64,000 nt of DNA from positions 6,677,001 through 6,741,000 of the forward strand of contig NZ_CP125380.1 of NCBI RefSeq assembly GCF_034009455.1, given 5' to 3'. The notes under the pieces were generated by a model. That model ran no database searches and was not told the origin of the DNA. It saw only the letters and a list, made by a program, of their open reading frames with translations. Position 1 is the stretch's first letter. Each line of letters begins with the position of its first letter. A program made the position numbers and the translations under genes. Below are positions 26,685 to 37,385 of this stretch, one piece after another. This stretch comes from Pseudomonas sp. P5_109. GTDB lineage: Bacteria > Pseudomonadota > Gammaproteobacteria > Pseudomonadales > Pseudomonadaceae.

Positions 26685-29558
26685 TCAGCGGTAGTCGTCG
26701 ACCGGCACACACGCGCAAAACAGGTTTCGGTCCCCATACACATTGTCCACCCGGTTCACCGTCGGCCAGTACTTGTGAGCCTTGGTGTGCGCGTCCGGCG
26801 TGACCGCTTGCACGATGCTGTACGGCCGCTCCCACACGCCGGTGATATCGGCCAGCGTATGCGGTGCACCTTTCAACGGGTTTTCTTCCGCCGGCCAGTT
26901 ACCGTTCTGCACCTCGTTGATTTCCGCGCGGATGCTCAGCATCGCCCCGATGAACCGATCCAGCTCCGCCTTCGACTCACTTTCGGTCGGTTCGACCATC
27001 AGCGTCCCCGGCACCGGGAATGACATCGTCGGGGCATGGAAGCCGTAGTCCATCAGGCGCTTGGCTACATCCTCCTCGGTAATACCGGTCAACGCCTTGA
27101 GCGGCCGCAGGTCGAGGATGCATTCGTGCGCCACCCGCTCGTTGCGCCCGGTGTACAGCACCGGGAAGGCACCGGACAAATGCCGCGCCAGGTAATTCGC
27201 GGCGAGGATCGCCACTTCGCTGGCGTCCGCCAGTTGCGGCCCCATCATCGCGATGTACATCCAGCTGATCGGCAAAATGCTCGCGCTGCCCCAGGGCGCC
27301 GCGCTGACGGCACCGTTTTGCGGGTGCGGCCCGTCGATCGGCACCACCGGATGGTTGGCCACGAACGGCGCCAGATGCGCCCGAACACCAATCGGCCCCA
27401 TGCCCGGCCCACCGCCACCATGGGGTATGCAGAAGGTCTTGTGCAGGTTCATGTGCGAGACATCGGCACCAATATCCGCCGGCCGCGCCAGCCCGACCTG
27501 AGCGTTGAGGTTGGCGCCATCCATGTACACCTGACCGCCGTGCTGATGGATCACTTCGCAGATTTCGCTGATGCCCTCCTCATACACACCATGGGTCGAA
27601 GGATAGGTCGCCATCAGGCAGGCGAGTTTGTCGGCGGCCTGTGCGGCTTTTTCCTTGAGGTCGTCCAGGTCGACGTTGCCCGCCTCGTCACACTCGACGA
27701 TCACCACGCGCATCCCGGCCATTTGCGCCGACGCGGGATTAGTGCCGTGAGCCGACGAAGGAATCAGGCAGATATCGCGGCCACCCTGTTGCCGGCTCTC
27801 ATGGTATTTGCGGATCGCCAGCAGCCCGGCGTACTCGCCCTGGGCGCCGGAGTTGGGTTGCATGCAGATCGCGTCGAAACCGGTGATCGCGCACAGCCAG
27901 CGCTCCAGCTCTTCGATCATCAGCCCATACCCGGCTGCCTGTTCCTTGGGTACAAACGGGTGCAGGTTGGCGAATTGCGGCCAGGTAATCGGGATCATTT
28001 CGCTGGTGGCGTTGAGCTTCATGGTGCAGGAGCCCAGCGGGATCATCGATTGATTGAGCGCCAGGTCCTTGTTTTCCAGTTGTTTGAGATAGCGCAGCAT
28101 CTCGGTTTCGCTGTGATGGGCGCTGAACACCGGATGGCGCAGATAAGGCGAGGTTCGCGCCAACCCTTCGGGAATTCCGCCAGGCAAGACTTCGGCATCC
28201 AGGTCTTCAATGCGCAGGCCGTGATCGGCCCCCAGGAACACGTCAAACAGCTTCACCACGGTGGTTTCGTCACAGGCCTCGTCGAGGCTCAAGCCCAACT
28301 GTCCGCGCCCGAGTATGCGCAGATTGATCTGCGCGGCCCGGGCACTTTCGATGATCGCGGTCTGGGTTCCACCGACTTCCAGCGTCAGGGTGTCGAAGAA
28401 GTGCCGGTTGACCCGGGTGATACCCTTGCGTTCAAGCCCGGCGGCAAGGATGCAGGTCAGCCGATGAACCCGCTGGGCGATCCGCTTGAGTCCTTCGGGG
28501 CCGTGGTAGACCGCATAGAAACTGGCGATATTGGCCAGCAGCACCTGGGCCGTACAGATGTTGGAGTTGGCCTTCTCCCGACGGATGTGTTGCTCGCGGG
28601 TTTGCAGGGCCATGCGCAGGGCAGTGTTGCCCCGCGCATCTTTCGAGACCCCGATGATCCGCCCGGGAATCGCTCGCTTGTATTCATCGCGGCTGGCAAA
28701 AAATGCCGCGTGCGGCCCGCCGTAGCCCATGGGCACGCCAAATCGCTGGGACGAGCCGAACACCACATCGGCGCCCAGTTCACCCGGCGGGGTCAGCAGC
28801 AACAGACTCAGCAAATCCGTGGCAACACAGGCCAGGGCCTGTTGCGCGTGCAGGTGATCAATCAGCGGCCGCAGGTCGTGGATTTCACCGTGGGTGTCGG
28901 GGTATTGCAGCAGGGCGCCGAACACCTGGTGCTGCTTCAAGTTATCCACAGTGTCGACGATCAGCTCGAAGCCGAAACCTTCAGCGCGGGTCTGCACCAC
29001 GGAAATGGTTTGCGGATGGCAGTTTTCGTCGACAAAGAACAGGTTGCTTTTCGACTTGGCGACCCGCTTGGCCAGGGCCATGGCTTCCGCCGCGGCGGTA
29101 GCCTCATCAAGCAGCGAGGCGTTGGCCAGTTCCAGGCCAGTCAGGTCGATGGTCAGTTGCTGGAAGTTCAGCAGCGCTTCGAGCCGCCCTTGGGCGATCT
29201 CCGGTTGATAGGGGGTGTACGCGGTGTACCAGCCAGGATTTTCCAGCACGTTACGTACAATGACGGCCGGCGTGAGGGTGCCGTGGTAGCCCATGCCGAT
29301 CAGGCTGGTCCAGACCTGGTTCTGCTCGGCATAGCCGCGCAGCTTGGCCAGCGCGGCCTCTTCATCGAGTGCCGGGGGCAGGTCCAGCGCCCGGTTGAGG
29401 CGGATGCCCGGCGGCACGGTTTGCTCGATCAATTCGACCCGGCTGCCCAGGCCGAGGCTGTCGAGCATTGCCTGTTGCTCGGCGGCATCGGGTCCAAGGT
29501 GGCGGCGCAGAAAGGCATTGGGGTCGCGTAACTGGCTCAGGGACGGCAACTGGGACAT
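26685..29558 (-). CDS. gcvP: Glycine dehydrogenase (decarboxylating), P-protein
   Basis: 957 aa, PLP enzyme that decarboxylates glycine and passes aminomethyl to lipoylated GcvH. The N-terminal half ([20 protein letters not shown] onward, with [20 protein letters not shown]) and the C-terminal half are the fused alpha and beta parts. The cofactor lysine is in [17 protein letters not shown] (near residue 709); [13 protein letters not shown] is also diagnostic. The gene is separated from gcvT-gcvH by an aminotransferase gene on the other strand, so it must have its own promoter. Confidence 0.97.
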   Translation of the reverse strand: MSQLPSLSQLRDPNAFLRRHLGPDAAEQQAMLDSLGLGSRVELIEQTVPPGIRLNRALDLPPALDEEAALAKLRGYAEQNQVWTSLIGMGYHGTLTPAVIVRNVLENPGWYTAYTPYQPEIAQGRLEALLNFQQLTIDLTGLELANASLLDEATAAAEAMALAKRVAKSKSNLFFVDENCHPQTISVVQTRAEGFGFELIVDTVDNLKQHQVFGALLQYPDTHGEIHDLRPLIDHLHAQQALACVATDLLSLLLLTPPGELGADVVFGSSQRFGVPMGYGGPHAAFFASRDEYKRAIPGRIIGVSKDARGNTALRMALQTREQHIRREKANSNICTAQVLLANIASFYAVYHGPEGLKRIAQRVHRLTCILAAGLERKGITRVNRHFFDTLTLEVGGTQTAIIESARAAQINLRILGRGQLGLSLDEACDETTVVKLFDVFLGADHGLRIEDLDAEVLPGGIPEGLARTSPYLRHPVFSAHHSETEMLRYLKQLENKDLALNQSMIPLGSCTMKLNATSEMIPITWPQFANLHPFVPKEQAAGYGLMIEELERWLCAITGFDAICMQPNSGAQGEYAGLLAIRKYHESRQQGGRDICLIPSSAHGTNPASAQMAGMRVVIVECDEAGNVDLDDLKEKAAQAADKLACLMATYPSTHGVYEEGISEICEVIHQHGGQVYMDGANLNAQVGLARPADIGADVSHMNLHKTFCIPHGGGGPGMGPIGVRAHLAPFVANHPVVPIDGPHPQNGAVSAAPWGSASILPISWMYIAMMGPQLADASEVAILAANYLARHLSGAFPVLYTGRNERVAHECILDLRPLKALTGITEEDVAKRLMDYGFHAPTMSFPVPGTLMVEPTESESKAELDRFIGAMLSIRAEINEVQNGNWPAEENPLKGAPHTLADITGVWERPYSIVQAVTPDAHTKAHKYWPTVNRVDNVYGDRNLFCACVPVDDYR

Positions 29559-29712
29559 GACGGGCTCTCTCTTGACTGGCGCTCAGCGTCGATGCAACAC
29601 GGTCAAACCAGCATAGCAGTCGATCTTCGCGCGGATGACGTGGCGCGGTCGACCAATCCGGATCATCATGTCCGCCGCCTATCTAATGTCCGTCGATCGG
29701 GTACCTGAATCC

Positions 29713-30852
29713 ATGAGCCAATTGCCTTTCCTGCCGTTTTCCAAACCCACCATCGATGAAGCCACGATCGCCGCCGTAGGCGACGTGTTGCGCTCGGGAT
29801 GGATCACCAGTGGCCCCAAGGTCCAGGCCTTCGAAGCACAACTTTCGGAGTATTTTGGCGGGCGCCCGGTGCGCACTTTCAATTCCGGCACCTGCACCAT
29901 GGAAATCGCCTTGCGCATTGCCGGGGTCGGGCCGGGCGACGAAGTGATCACCACGCCGATTTCCTGGGTGGCCACCGCCAACGTCATCCTGGAAGTCGGC
30001 GCCACTCCGGTATTTGCCGACATCGACCCGGTGACCCGCAATATCGATCTCGATCAACTGGAAGCGGCGATCACGCCGCGCACCAAAGCCATTATCCCGG
30101 TGTACCTCGCCGGTTTGCCGGTGGACATGACGCGGTTGTACGCCCTGGCGAACAAGCACGGCCTGCGAATCGTCGAAGATGCGGCACAGGCATTGGGCTC
30201 CAGCTGGAATGGCCAGCGCATTGGCTCGACCGGTGATTTCGTGTCCTTCAGTTTCCAGGCGAACAAGAACGTCACCTCCTCCGAGGGCGGTTGCCTGGTG
30301 CTGAATACGGCTGAAGAAGTACGCCTGGCAGAGAAATACCGGCTGCAGGGTGTTACCCGCAATGGCTTCGATGGCCTGGACGTCGACGTGCTGGGTGGCA
30401 AATTCAACATGACCGACGTCGCCGCGGCCATTGGCCTGGGGCAATTTGCCCATATCGACGCCATCACCGCTCATCGGCGTGAACTGGCCCGGCACTATTT
30501 CACCTGCTTTGGCGCGGATTTCGAAGCGCAGTACGGAGCGCAACTGCCTCCGGCGGATTTCGAGAACAGTAACTGGCATCTGTTCCAGCTGGTATTACCG
30601 GAACGCACGGATGGCAAACCGGCGCGGGCGACTTTCATGGAGCAGATGCAGGCTTTGGGTGTCGGGATCGGTTATCACTACCCGCCGATTCACCTGTTGA
30701 GCCTGTACCGCGAGTGCGGTTTCAAGGAGGGCATGTTCCCGGTTGCCGAGCGGGTCGGTCGGCTGATTGTCTCGCTGCCGATGTTCACGGCGATGAGCAA
30801 AGCGGATGTCGAGCGTTCGGTGGCGGCGGTGAAGGCGGTACTCAAGGCTTGA
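29713..30852 (+). CDS. DegT/DnrJ/EryC1/StrS (ArnB-type) sugar aminotransferase
   Basis: About 379 aa from the ATG at 29713 (MSQLPFLPFSKPTIDE); earlier in-frame ATGs at 29668 and 29686 are possible and the ribosome site is weak. It is a PLP enzyme that aminates a keto-sugar nucleotide. Motifs are LRSGWITSGPKVQAFE, TFNSGTCTMEIALRIAG, VIEDAAQALGSSW-type loop (IVEDAAQALG) and the Schiff-base lysine in FQANKNVTSSEGG. It resembles ArnB, which makes 4-amino-4-deoxyarabinose for lipid A, but no other arn gene is near, so the sugar is unknown. It is the only plus-strand gene between gcvP and gcvHT. Confidence 0.85.
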   Translation: MSQLPFLPFSKPTIDEATIAAVGDVLRSGWITSGPKVQAFEAQLSEYFGGRPVRTFNSGTCTMEIALRIAGVGPGDEVITTPISWVATANVILEVGATPVFADIDPVTRNIDLDQLEAAITPRTKAIIPVYLAGLPVDMTRLYALANKHGLRIVEDAAQALGSSWNGQRIGSTGDFVSFSFQANKNVTSSEGGCLVLNTAEEVRLAEKYRLQGVTRNGFDGLDVDVLGGKFNMTDVAAAIGLGQFAHIDAITAHRRELARHYFTCFGADFEAQYGAQLPPADFENSNWHLFQLVLPERTDGKPARATFMEQMQALGVGIGYHYPPIHLLSLYRECGFKEGMFPVAERVGRLIVSLPMFTAMSKADVERSVAAVKAVLKA

Positions 30853-30860
30853 TTTACCCT

Positions 30861-30928
30861 TGCAGGAGTCCGGCTTGCCGGCGATGGCGGTCTTGAAGAC
30901 GCCATCGCCGGCAAGCCGGCTCCTACAG
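30861..30928. repeat. Palindromic intergenic repeat, family B
   Basis: TGCAGGAGTCCGGCTTGCCG.. and complement around a 10-base centre, between convergent aminotransferase and gcvH genes. The long stem would fold on either transcript. Confidence 0.9.
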
Positions 30929-30937
30929 GGGCGAGCA

Positions 30938-31321
30938 TTACTCGCCGATGGCAGCCTTGTAGCCGGTGGCATCCAGCAGTTTTTCCAGCTCGGCGGTGTT
31001 GCTTGGCTTGAGCTTGAAGATCCACGCGCCGTACGGATCGGAGTTGAGCAGCTCAGGCTCACCGCTCAGCGCCTCATTGACGGCGATCACTTCACCGCTG
31101 ATCGGTGCATAAATGTCGGAAGCGGCCTTAACCGATTCGACGACACCCGACTGATCACCGGCAGCAAACACGTTGCCGACTTCAGTCAGCTCGACGAACA
31201 CCACGTCACCCAGCGCTTCCTGCGCGTGATCGCTGATGCCCACGGTGACGGTGCCATCGGCTTCCAGACGTGCCCATTCGTGACTTTCGGCAAAACGCAG
31301 GTCGGCAGGGATATCGCTCAT
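30938..31321 (-). CDS. gcvH: Glycine cleavage system H protein
   Basis: 127 aa, the lipoyl carrier of the glycine cleavage complex. The lipoylated lysine is in [19 protein letters not shown] (near residue 64). [20 protein letters not shown] and [12 protein letters not shown] are standard. It follows gcvT by 48 bases on the minus strand. Confidence 0.97.
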   Translation of the reverse strand: MSDIPADLRFAESHEWARLEADGTVTVGISDHAQEALGDVVFVELTEVGNVFAAGDQSGVVESVKAASDIYAPISGEVIAVNEALSGEPELLNSDPYGAWIFKLKPSNTAELEKLLDATGYKAAIGE

Positions 31322-31369
31322 GTTCTGTGTCCTCAGGAAATGGTCGGCGGGCAGGCCCGCCAGAAAATA

Positions 31370-32452
31370 TTAGATCAAGGTTTTGCCGTGGCGTACGAAG
31401 GTCGGTTTGACCACCCGGACCGGATACCACTTGCCACGGATTTCCACTTCAGCGCGGTCGGCAGTTGCCATCGGCACGCGCGCCAGTGCAATCGACTTGC
31501 TTAGCGTAGGAGAGAAACTACCACTGGTGATCTCCCCTTCGCCAACATCCGCGATACGAACCACCTGATGAGCGCGCAAAACACCGCGCTCCTCAAGGAC
31601 CAGACCGACCAGTTTGTGCTGCACGCCGGCAGCCTGCTCGGCTTCCAGGGCCTTGCGCCCGATGAACTGCCGGGCGGCAGGTTCCCAGGCGATGGTCCAG
31701 GCCATATTGGACGCCAGCGGTGAAACATCTTGCTGGATGTCCTGACCGTAAAGGTTCATGCCGGCTTCGACCCGCAAGGTATCCCGCGCGCCAAGGCCGA
31801 TGGGGGAAATTCCGGCACCGACCAGATCGTTGAAAAAGCCTGGTGCCTGATCGGCGGGTAGAATGATTTCCAGGCCGTCTTCGCCGGTATAGCCGGTGCG
31901 CGCGAGAAACCAGTCACCATCGGACAGACCTTCGAAGGGCTTGAGGAGCTGGATCAGGTTGCCGCGGGACTGGCTGACCAGTTCGGCAATTTTATGCCGG
32001 GCGTGGGGGCCCTGGATGGCCAGCATCGCCAACTCGGAACGCTCGCGAAGTTGCACGTCGAAACCGTCGAGATGGGCTTGCATCCAGGCCATGTCCTGAT
32101 CGCGGGTGGAGGCATTGACCACCAGGCGATAACCCTCATCGAGACGGTAGACGATCATGTCGTCGACGATGCCACCCTGCTCGTTGAGCATGGTGCTGTA
32201 CAACGCACGGCCGGGGCTGTGCAGGCGTTCGACATCGTTGGCCAGCAAATGCTGGAGCCAGGCTTTGGCCTGGGAGCCGCCGACGTCGATTACGGTCATG
32301 TGGGATACATCGAAGACACCGCAATCGCGGCGCACCTGATGGTGTTCCTCGACCTGCGATCCGTAATGCAGAGGCATGTCCCAACCGCCAAAATCGACCA
32401 TCTTCGCGCCGAGTGCGAGATGAAGGTCATACAGAGGCGTACGCTGTCCCAT
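31370..32452 (-). CDS. gcvT: Aminomethyltransferase, glycine cleavage T protein
   Basis: 360 aa. It transfers the methylene group from the H protein to tetrahydrofolate with release of ammonia. The opening [36 protein letters not shown] (folate-site Asp region) and [15 protein letters not shown] are diagnostic. The length is normal. It heads the gcvT-gcvH unit; GAAGGAGAAACCC precedes the ATG. The 5' leader does not show a recognisable tandem glycine riboswitch. Confidence 0.97.
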   Translation of the reverse strand: MGQRTPLYDLHLALGAKMVDFGGWDMPLHYGSQVEEHHQVRRDCGVFDVSHMTVIDVGGSQAKAWLQHLLANDVERLHSPGRALYSTMLNEQGGIVDDMIVYRLDEGYRLVVNASTRDQDMAWMQAHLDGFDVQLRERSELAMLAIQGPHARHKIAELVSQSRGNLIQLLKPFEGLSDGDWFLARTGYTGEDGLEIILPADQAPGFFNDLVGAGISPIGLGARDTLRVEAGMNLYGQDIQQDVSPLASNMAWTIAWEPAARQFIGRKALEAEQAAGVQHKLVGLVLEERGVLRAHQVVRIADVGEGEITSGSFSPTLSKSIALARVPMATADRAEVEIRGKWYPVRVVKPTFVRHGKTLI

Positions 32453-32608
32453 GGGTTTCTCCTTCCGGGCGTGGCGAAGGCGCGGGCAAGTGCTGCACGG
32501 ACTGAATGCCTTGAAACAAAGGGCCTTCAGCCGATTTCAGCTACCTGGTCTGTCAGACGGACCGCACCGAATGCCGCGCATTGTAGCCGCAAGGTGTAGG
32601 ACTGACAC

Positions 32609-34225
32609 CTAGCTGTTTCGATGTGCCGAGCGCCGGATCAATCCGATGACCGGTAACAGCCCGACCAGCACCAGCGTCAACGCCGGCAAAGATGCTCTCG
32701 CCCATTCGCCCTCGCTGGTCATTTCGAAGATTCGCACCGCCAGCGTGTCCCAGCCAAACGGGCGCATCAGCAGGGTCGCGGGCATTTCCTTGAGCACATC
32801 GACGAACACCAGCAGCGCAGCGCTCAACGTACCGGGTAGCAATAATGGCAGATACACTTTGAAAAACAGTCGCGGCCCACTGACGCCAAGGCTACGTGCC
32901 GCTTCGGGCAAAGATGGCCGTATACGCGCCAGGCTGCTTTCCAACGGCCCGTAGGCCACCGCAACGAAGCGCACCAGATAGGCCAGCAACAACGCCGACA
33001 GACTGCCCAGCAGCAGCGGCTTGCCCGCGCCGCCGAGCCAGCTCGAGAGCGGGATCACCAGTTCGCGATCCAGGTAACTGAACGCCAGCATGATCGACAC
33101 CGCCAGCACTGAACCCGGCAAGGCATAGCCCAGGTTGGCCAGACTGATCCCGGAACGAATGGCCCGGGTGGGCGCCAGTCGTCGGGCAAACGCCAGTAAC
33201 AAGGCAACGCTAACGGTGATCAACGCCGCCATCGCCCCCAGATATAAGGTATGGACGATCAACCCGGTGTAGCGCTCGTCGAGATCGAAGCGCCCACGCT
33301 GCCAGAACCACACCGCCAATTGCAGCATCGGAATAACGAAAGCGCAGGCAAACACCAGCGCGCACCAGGTCGTGGCCGCCAGAGCCTTGAAGCCCCGCAG
33401 GTGATACAGCGCCTTGACCCGTGGGCGCTCGTTACTCGCCCGATTGGCCCCACGGGCACGCCGTTCGCCGTACAGCACGAGCATCACCACCAGCAGCAAC
33501 AGGCTGGCCAGTTGCGCGGCGGAGGACAGGCTGAAAAAACCGTACCAGGTCTTGTAGATCGCCGTGGTGAAGGTATCGAAGTTGAACACCGACACTGCGC
33601 CGAAGTCCGCGAGGGTTTCCATCAGCGCCAATGCCACACCCGCACCGATGGCCGGCCGCGCCATGGGCAATGCCACCCGCCAGAACGCTTGCCAGGGCGA
33701 TTGGCCAAGGACCCGCGCCGCTTCCATCAGACCTTTACCCTGGGCGAGGAAAGCCGTGCGGGCCAGCAGATATACGTAGGGATAGAAAACCAGCACCAGC
33801 ACCACGATCACACCGCCCGTGGAGCGCACGCGCGGCAACCGCAGGCCACTGCCGAACCACTCGCGCAGCAGGGTTTGCACGGGTCCGGCGAAATCCAACA
33901 GGCCGACAAACACAAACGCCAGTACGTAGGCAGGTATCGCGAAGGGCAGCATCAGCGCCCAATCGAGCCAGCGTCGACCGGGAAATTCACAGAGGCTGGT
34001 CAGCCAGGCAAGGCTGACGCCCAGCAGGGTGACACCAGCACCGACACCGAGTACCAGCGTCAGCGTGTTGCCCAGCAGGCGCGGCATCTGTGTTTCCCAC
34101 AGGTGCGACCAGATTTGAACGTCGATGGTTTGCCAGGAAAGCAGCAGTACGCTCAGGGGCAACAGGACCAGCGCAGCGATGGCGAAGACGACTGGATACC
34201 AGCGGCGTTGGGCGGGATGGGCCAA
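32609..34225 (-). CDS. fbpB: Ferric-iron-type ABC transporter permease, fused two-domain
   Basis: 538 aa, about 12 membrane segments in two repeated permease halves, each with a docking loop: GLMEAARVLGQSPWQAFWRV and LPEAARSLGVSGPRLFFKV. This fused form is typical of FbpB/SfuB/AfuB iron(III) importers. The binding protein gene lies upstream in the same direction, separated by a family C repeat. No ATPase gene (fbpC) is adjacent, so the energy subunit must be encoded elsewhere. The substrate is inferred from the neighbour. Confidence 0.88.
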   Translation of the reverse strand: MAHPAQRRWYPVVFAIAALVLLPLSVLLLSWQTIDVQIWSHLWETQMPRLLGNTLTLVLGVGAGVTLLGVSLAWLTSLCEFPGRRWLDWALMLPFAIPAYVLAFVFVGLLDFAGPVQTLLREWFGSGLRLPRVRSTGGVIVVLVLVFYPYVYLLARTAFLAQGKGLMEAARVLGQSPWQAFWRVALPMARPAIGAGVALALMETLADFGAVSVFNFDTFTTAIYKTWYGFFSLSSAAQLASLLLLVVMLVLYGERRARGANRASNERPRVKALYHLRGFKALAATTWCALVFACAFVIPMLQLAVWFWQRGRFDLDERYTGLIVHTLYLGAMAALITVSVALLLAFARRLAPTRAIRSGISLANLGYALPGSVLAVSIMLAFSYLDRELVIPLSSWLGGAGKPLLLGSLSALLLAYLVRFVAVAYGPLESSLARIRPSLPEAARSLGVSGPRLFFKVYLPLLLPGTLSAALLVFVDVLKEMPATLLMRPFGWDTLAVRIFEMTSEGEWARASLPALTLVLVGLLPVIGLIRRSAHRNS

Positions 34226-34260
34226 GGGAGTTCTCTAGAAATTACAGTTTGCACCCTGTT

Positions 34261-34372
34261 TGTGGCGAGGGAGCTTGCTCCCGCTGGGATGCGAAGCAGC
34301 CCCAAAATCTGGCTACCAGCATCCATTTTGTGAGTGCTGCGCACTCAAGCGGGAGCAAGCTCCCTCGCCACA
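34261..34372. repeat. Palindromic intergenic repeat, family C
   Basis: Arms TGTGGCGAGGGAGCTTGCTC.. and complement with a variable centre. It lies inside the fbpA-fbpB transcription unit, where its hairpin could lower permease expression relative to binding protein. Confidence 0.9.
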
Positions 34373-34417
34373 GGGATAATGTTCAGCCTTGGCTTACAAG
34401 CAGGGGGGTAGATTGAC

Positions 34418-35422
34418 TCAGTTCCAGCCAGCCTTGTCCATCAGGCGAATCGCTTCCGCCTGACGCTTGCCGGCGATTTCCACAGGCAAGGTATCAGCGA
34501 TGAACTTGCCCCATGCGGCGACTTCAGCCGATGGCTGCACGGCCGGGTTCGCCGGGAATTCCTGGTTCACGTCGGCGAAAATTTTCTGCGCTTCAGGGGT
34601 GGTCATCCACTCCACCAGGGCCTTGGCCGCTTCCGGGTGCGGTGCATTCTTGGTCAGGCCGATGCCCGACAGGTTGATATGCACACCACGGTCGACCTGG
34701 TTCGGCCAGAACAACTTCACCGGCAGGTCTGGCTTCTGCTTGTGCAGACGACCGTAGTAGTAGGTATTGACGATACCGACATCGCACTGGCCGGCGTTGA
34801 TCGCTTCCAGCACGGCGGTGTCGTCGGAGAACACGTCAGTGGACAGGTTCTTGACCCAGCCCTTGAGGATTTCCTCGGTCTTGTCGGCGCCGTGCACTTC
34901 GATCATGGTCGCGGTCAGGGACTGGTTATAGACCTTCTTCGCCGTGCGCAGGCACAGGCGGCCTTCCCATTGCTTGTCGGCCAGCGCTTCGTACGTGGTC
35001 AGTTCACCCGGTTTCACCCGGTCAGTGGAGTAGGCAATGGTCCGCGCCCGCAGGCTCAGGCCGGTCCAGGCATGGGAGGCGGCCCGGTATTGCAGCGGAA
35101 TGTTGGCGTCGATGGTTTTCGAGGTGAATGGCTGGAGGATGCCCATCTGCTCGGCTTGCCAGAGGTTGCCGGCATCGACGGTGAGCAGCAGGTCGGCCGG
35201 CGTATTCGCGCCCTCGGCCTTGAGCCGCTGCATCAGTGGCGCTTCCTTGTCGGTGATGAACTTCACCTTCACGCCGGTCTTGGCGGTGTAGGCATCGAAT
35301 ACCGGCTTGATCAGCTCGTCGATTCGCGAGGAGTAGACCACCACTTCGTCAGCGGCCTGGGCGGCGGTGCTGCCGATCAGGGTCAAGGCCAGTGCAGTCA
35401 GTAGACGCTTCGGTGCCAACAT
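34418..35422 (-). CDS. fbpA: Iron(III) ABC transporter periplasmic binding protein
   Basis: About 334 aa from the ATG at 35422 ([20 protein letters not shown]), giving a signal peptide ending [12 protein letters not shown]. Periplasmic transferrin-like iron binder: [20 protein letters not shown], an early [18 protein letters not shown] and the paired tyrosines in [12 protein letters not shown], which coordinate Fe(III) in FbpA. The longer frame upstream runs through a palindromic repeat and is not credible. Likely iron-regulated: a symmetric dyad lies 26-46 bases upstream of the start. Confidence 0.9.
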   Translation of the reverse strand: MLAPKRLLTALALTLIGSTAAQAADEVVVYSSRIDELIKPVFDAYTAKTGVKVKFITDKEAPLMQRLKAEGANTPADLLLTVDAGNLWQAEQMGILQPFTSKTIDANIPLQYRAASHAWTGLSLRARTIAYSTDRVKPGELTTYEALADKQWEGRLCLRTAKKVYNQSLTATMIEVHGADKTEEILKGWVKNLSTDVFSDDTAVLEAINAGQCDVGIVNTYYYGRLHKQKPDLPVKLFWPNQVDRGVHINLSGIGLTKNAPHPEAAKALVEWMTTPEAQKIFADVNQEFPANPAVQPSAEVAAWGKFIADTLPVEIAGKRQAEAIRLMDKAGWN

Positions 35423-35447
35423 GGGAGCGGTCCCTCGATTGAAAAAT

Positions 35448-35468
35448 GAGTCCAAATGATAAGGACTC
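35448..35468 (-). promoter_or_regulatory. Symmetric operator candidate upstream of fbpA
   Basis: GAGTCC-N9-GGACTC around AAATGATAA, with flanking AAATG and CATTT extending the symmetry. The centre contains ATGATAA as in Fur boxes, but the full 19-base Fur consensus is not met, so the regulator is uncertain. Confidence 0.45.
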
Positions 35469-35537
35469 ACATTTGCCTTCTCAATCGAAGCTGGCTGTGG
35501 AGGAGTTACCAGATGTTGCGCAGATTCAGCTGACCAT

Positions 35538-35658
35538 TGTGGCGAGGGGGCTTGCCCCCGTTGGACTGCGAAGCAGTCCTGGGATTTTATCCAGATAAAT
35601 CCTGCAATCCGGTCTGCGATCGCTTCGCGCTCGAACGGGGGCAAGCCCCCTCGCCACA
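35538..35658. repeat. Palindromic intergenic repeat, family C
   Basis: TGTGGCGAGGGGGCTTGCCC.. and complement, with an internal GACTGCGAAGCAGTC hairpin, between the ubiI-like operon end and the fbpA promoter. Confidence 0.9.
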
Positions 35659-35672
35659 GGGCCATGCCCGCT

Positions 35673-36896
35673 TCAGGGTTTGGCCAGCGCCGGCAAGTCC
35701 CCGGTCAATCCCAGCGCTTCACGCACGAACAAGGCCTTGGCCTCGGGCATCTGCTCAACCAGTTTCAACCCGGTATTACGCAACCAGCGCACCGGCAACG
35801 GATCGGCCTGGAACAACCGTTCGAACCCTTCCATCGCCGCCATCAGCGCCAGGTTGTGGGGCATGCGCCGACGCTCGTAACGGCTGAGGACTTTCACATC
35901 CGCCAGGCGTTCGCCACGGGTTGTCGCTTGCAGCAACACTTCGGCCAGCACGGCGGCATCGAGGAATCCGAGATTCACACCCTGCCCCGCCAGCGGGTGA
36001 ATGGTGTGGGCCGCGTCGCCGATCAACGCCAGGCCTTCAGCAACATAACGCTTGGCATGGCGCTGGCGCAGGGGCACACACAGGCGCGGGTCGGCGCTCA
36101 GCACTTCACCGAGTCGCCCTTCGAAGGCGCGCTCCAGTTCCTTGCAGAAACCCTGGTCATCCATCGCCATCAGGCGTTCGGCTTCGCCGGGTGTGGTCGA
36201 CCAGACGATCGAACACCAATCCTGTTGGCCGTCGCGCTCAAGCGGCAGAAACGCCAACGGACCGTTGTCGGTGAAGCGCTGCCATGCCGTCATTTGATGC
36301 GGTTTGGCGCAACGCACGCTGGTGACGATGGCATGGTGCAGATAATCCCATTCCCGGGTCGCGACACCGGCCAGGCGTCGCACCGCCGAGTTGGCGCCAT
36401 CCGCCGCGATCACCAGTGGCGCGCGCAGGGTGCGGCCATCGGCCAGGGTCAGCAGCCAGTCATCGCCGGAGCGGCGCATCTGCTCCAGCCGTGCATTGGC
36501 CAGCAACCCCAGGTCGCAGTCGTGCAGGCGCTCGAGCAAGGCATCCTGGACCACGCGGTTTTCGACGATATGCCCCAGCACCTCGGCATGCACACTGGCC
36601 GCCGAAAAATGGATTTGCCCGGTGCCGCTGCCATCCCAGACCTGCATGTCGGTGTAGGGACTGCTGCGCCGCCCGGCGATGCCATCCCAGACGCCAAGGC
36701 GCTCGAGAATCCGCTGGCTGGCGGCCGATAGGGCGCTCACCCGCGGTTCAAACGCGGCCTGGGCGTTGAACGGTTTGACGCTCATGGGGCTGCCGTCCAG
36801 CAGCAAGACTTCCAGCCCGCTGTCCTGTAACGCCAGCGCCAAGGCGCTGCCGACCATTCCGGCCCCGACAATCAGCAGATCTGCGCGCATTTCCAT
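35673..36896 (-). CDS. ubiI: FAD-dependent ubiquinone-pathway hydroxylase (UbiI/UbiF/VisC family)
   Basis: 407 aa, a flavoprotein monooxygenase. The N-terminal [20 protein letters not shown] binds FAD (GxGxxG). [18 protein letters not shown] is the DG motif, and [20 protein letters not shown] is the second FAD site, diagnostic of Ubi hydroxylases. It would hydroxylate the ring of a polyprenylphenol intermediate in ubiquinone synthesis at the membrane. It is the last gene of a minus-strand operon with ubiH. Which ring position it acts on (C5 or C6) cannot be told from sequence by eye, so the symbol is tentative. Confidence 0.85.
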   Translation of the reverse strand: MEMRADLLIVGAGMVGSALALALQDSGLEVLLLDGSPMSVKPFNAQAAFEPRVSALSAASQRILERLGVWDGIAGRRSSPYTDMQVWDGSGTGQIHFSAASVHAEVLGHIVENRVVQDALLERLHDCDLGLLANARLEQMRRSGDDWLLTLADGRTLRAPLVIAADGANSAVRRLAGVATREWDYLHHAIVTSVRCAKPHQMTAWQRFTDNGPLAFLPLERDGQQDWCSIVWSTTPGEAERLMAMDDQGFCKELERAFEGRLGEVLSADPRLCVPLRQRHAKRYVAEGLALIGDAAHTIHPLAGQGVNLGFLDAAVLAEVLLQATTRGERLADVKVLSRYERRRMPHNLALMAAMEGFERLFQADPLPVRWLRNTGLKLVEQMPEAKALFVREALGLTGDLPALAKP

Positions 36897-36899
36897 GCT

Positions 36900-37385
36900 T
36901 TAAGCCTGTCTCTCTTGCGGCTTGAGCCGCACGTAAAGGGTTTTCCCGACCCGCGCCACCAGGTGACCGGCGCCGTCATGAATGTCGACCTGCAATTGCG
37001 GCAGGTACTTTTCGCCATTCGCCGTCTGCCGGCGGATCTCGTCGAGCAAGGTGTCGTCGATGGTGAAGCGGGCGAATACCGGACCTTTGCCCGGCGCGAT
37101 GAAATCGATGTCGGCGGCCTTGTCCCAGACGATGTACTTGCGCCCGAGGTTTTCCATCAGCATCAGCATGAAGAACGGATCGACCATCGAGTACAGGCTG
37201 CCACCGAACTGGGTGCCCACGTAGTTGCGGTTGTACCAGCCCAGCCCCATGGAGACCCGCACGTCGCGAAAATCATCGCTGATGTGCTGCACCCGCACGC
37301 CTGCACCGAAGTACGGCGGGTAAAAGCTCATGAAAAAGCGCATCAGGCGGGCCTTTCCGAATCGGCGGATCAACCAGTTACGCAT
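36900..37385 (-). CDS. DUF4442 hot-dog-fold protein (thioesterase-like)
   Basis: 161 aa from the ATG at 37385 (MRNWLIRRFGKARLMRFFMS), overlapping the ubiH stop by 8 bases; the longer frame runs antiparallel through ubiH and is not used. It has the hot-dog pattern GAGVRVQHISDDFRDVRVSM, YNRNYVGTQFGGSLYSMVDP and DIDFIAPGKGPVFARF of DUF4442. It sits between two ubiquinone hydroxylase genes, as in P. aeruginosa (PA5222 as I recall). The substrate is unknown. Confidence 0.87.
   Translation of the reverse strand: MRNWLIRRFGKARLMRFFMSFYPPYFGAGVRVQHISDDFRDVRVSMGLGWYNRNYVGTQFGGSLYSMVDPFFMLMLMENLGRKYIVWDKAADIDFIAPGKGPVFARFTIDDTLLDEIRRQTANGEKYLPQLQVDIHDGAGHLVARVGKTLYVRLKPQERQA

Noticed and set aside
26685..26720. 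A frame change at the end of gcvP
   Set aside because: The C-terminus (ending VPVDDYR) is of normal length; no evidence of a shift.
27036..29531. An 831-codon open frame opposite gcvP
   Set aside because: It is the antisense shadow of a firm gcvP gene in GC-rich DNA, with no ribosome site and no domain pattern.
32453..32600. A glycine riboswitch ahead of gcvT
   Set aside because: I looked for the paired aptamer cores and did not find a convincing match; the leader is also short.
35423..35665. Longer N-terminus for the iron-binding protein
   Set aside because: It runs through a family C repeat and the operator-like dyad; the ATG at 35422 begins a standard signal peptide.
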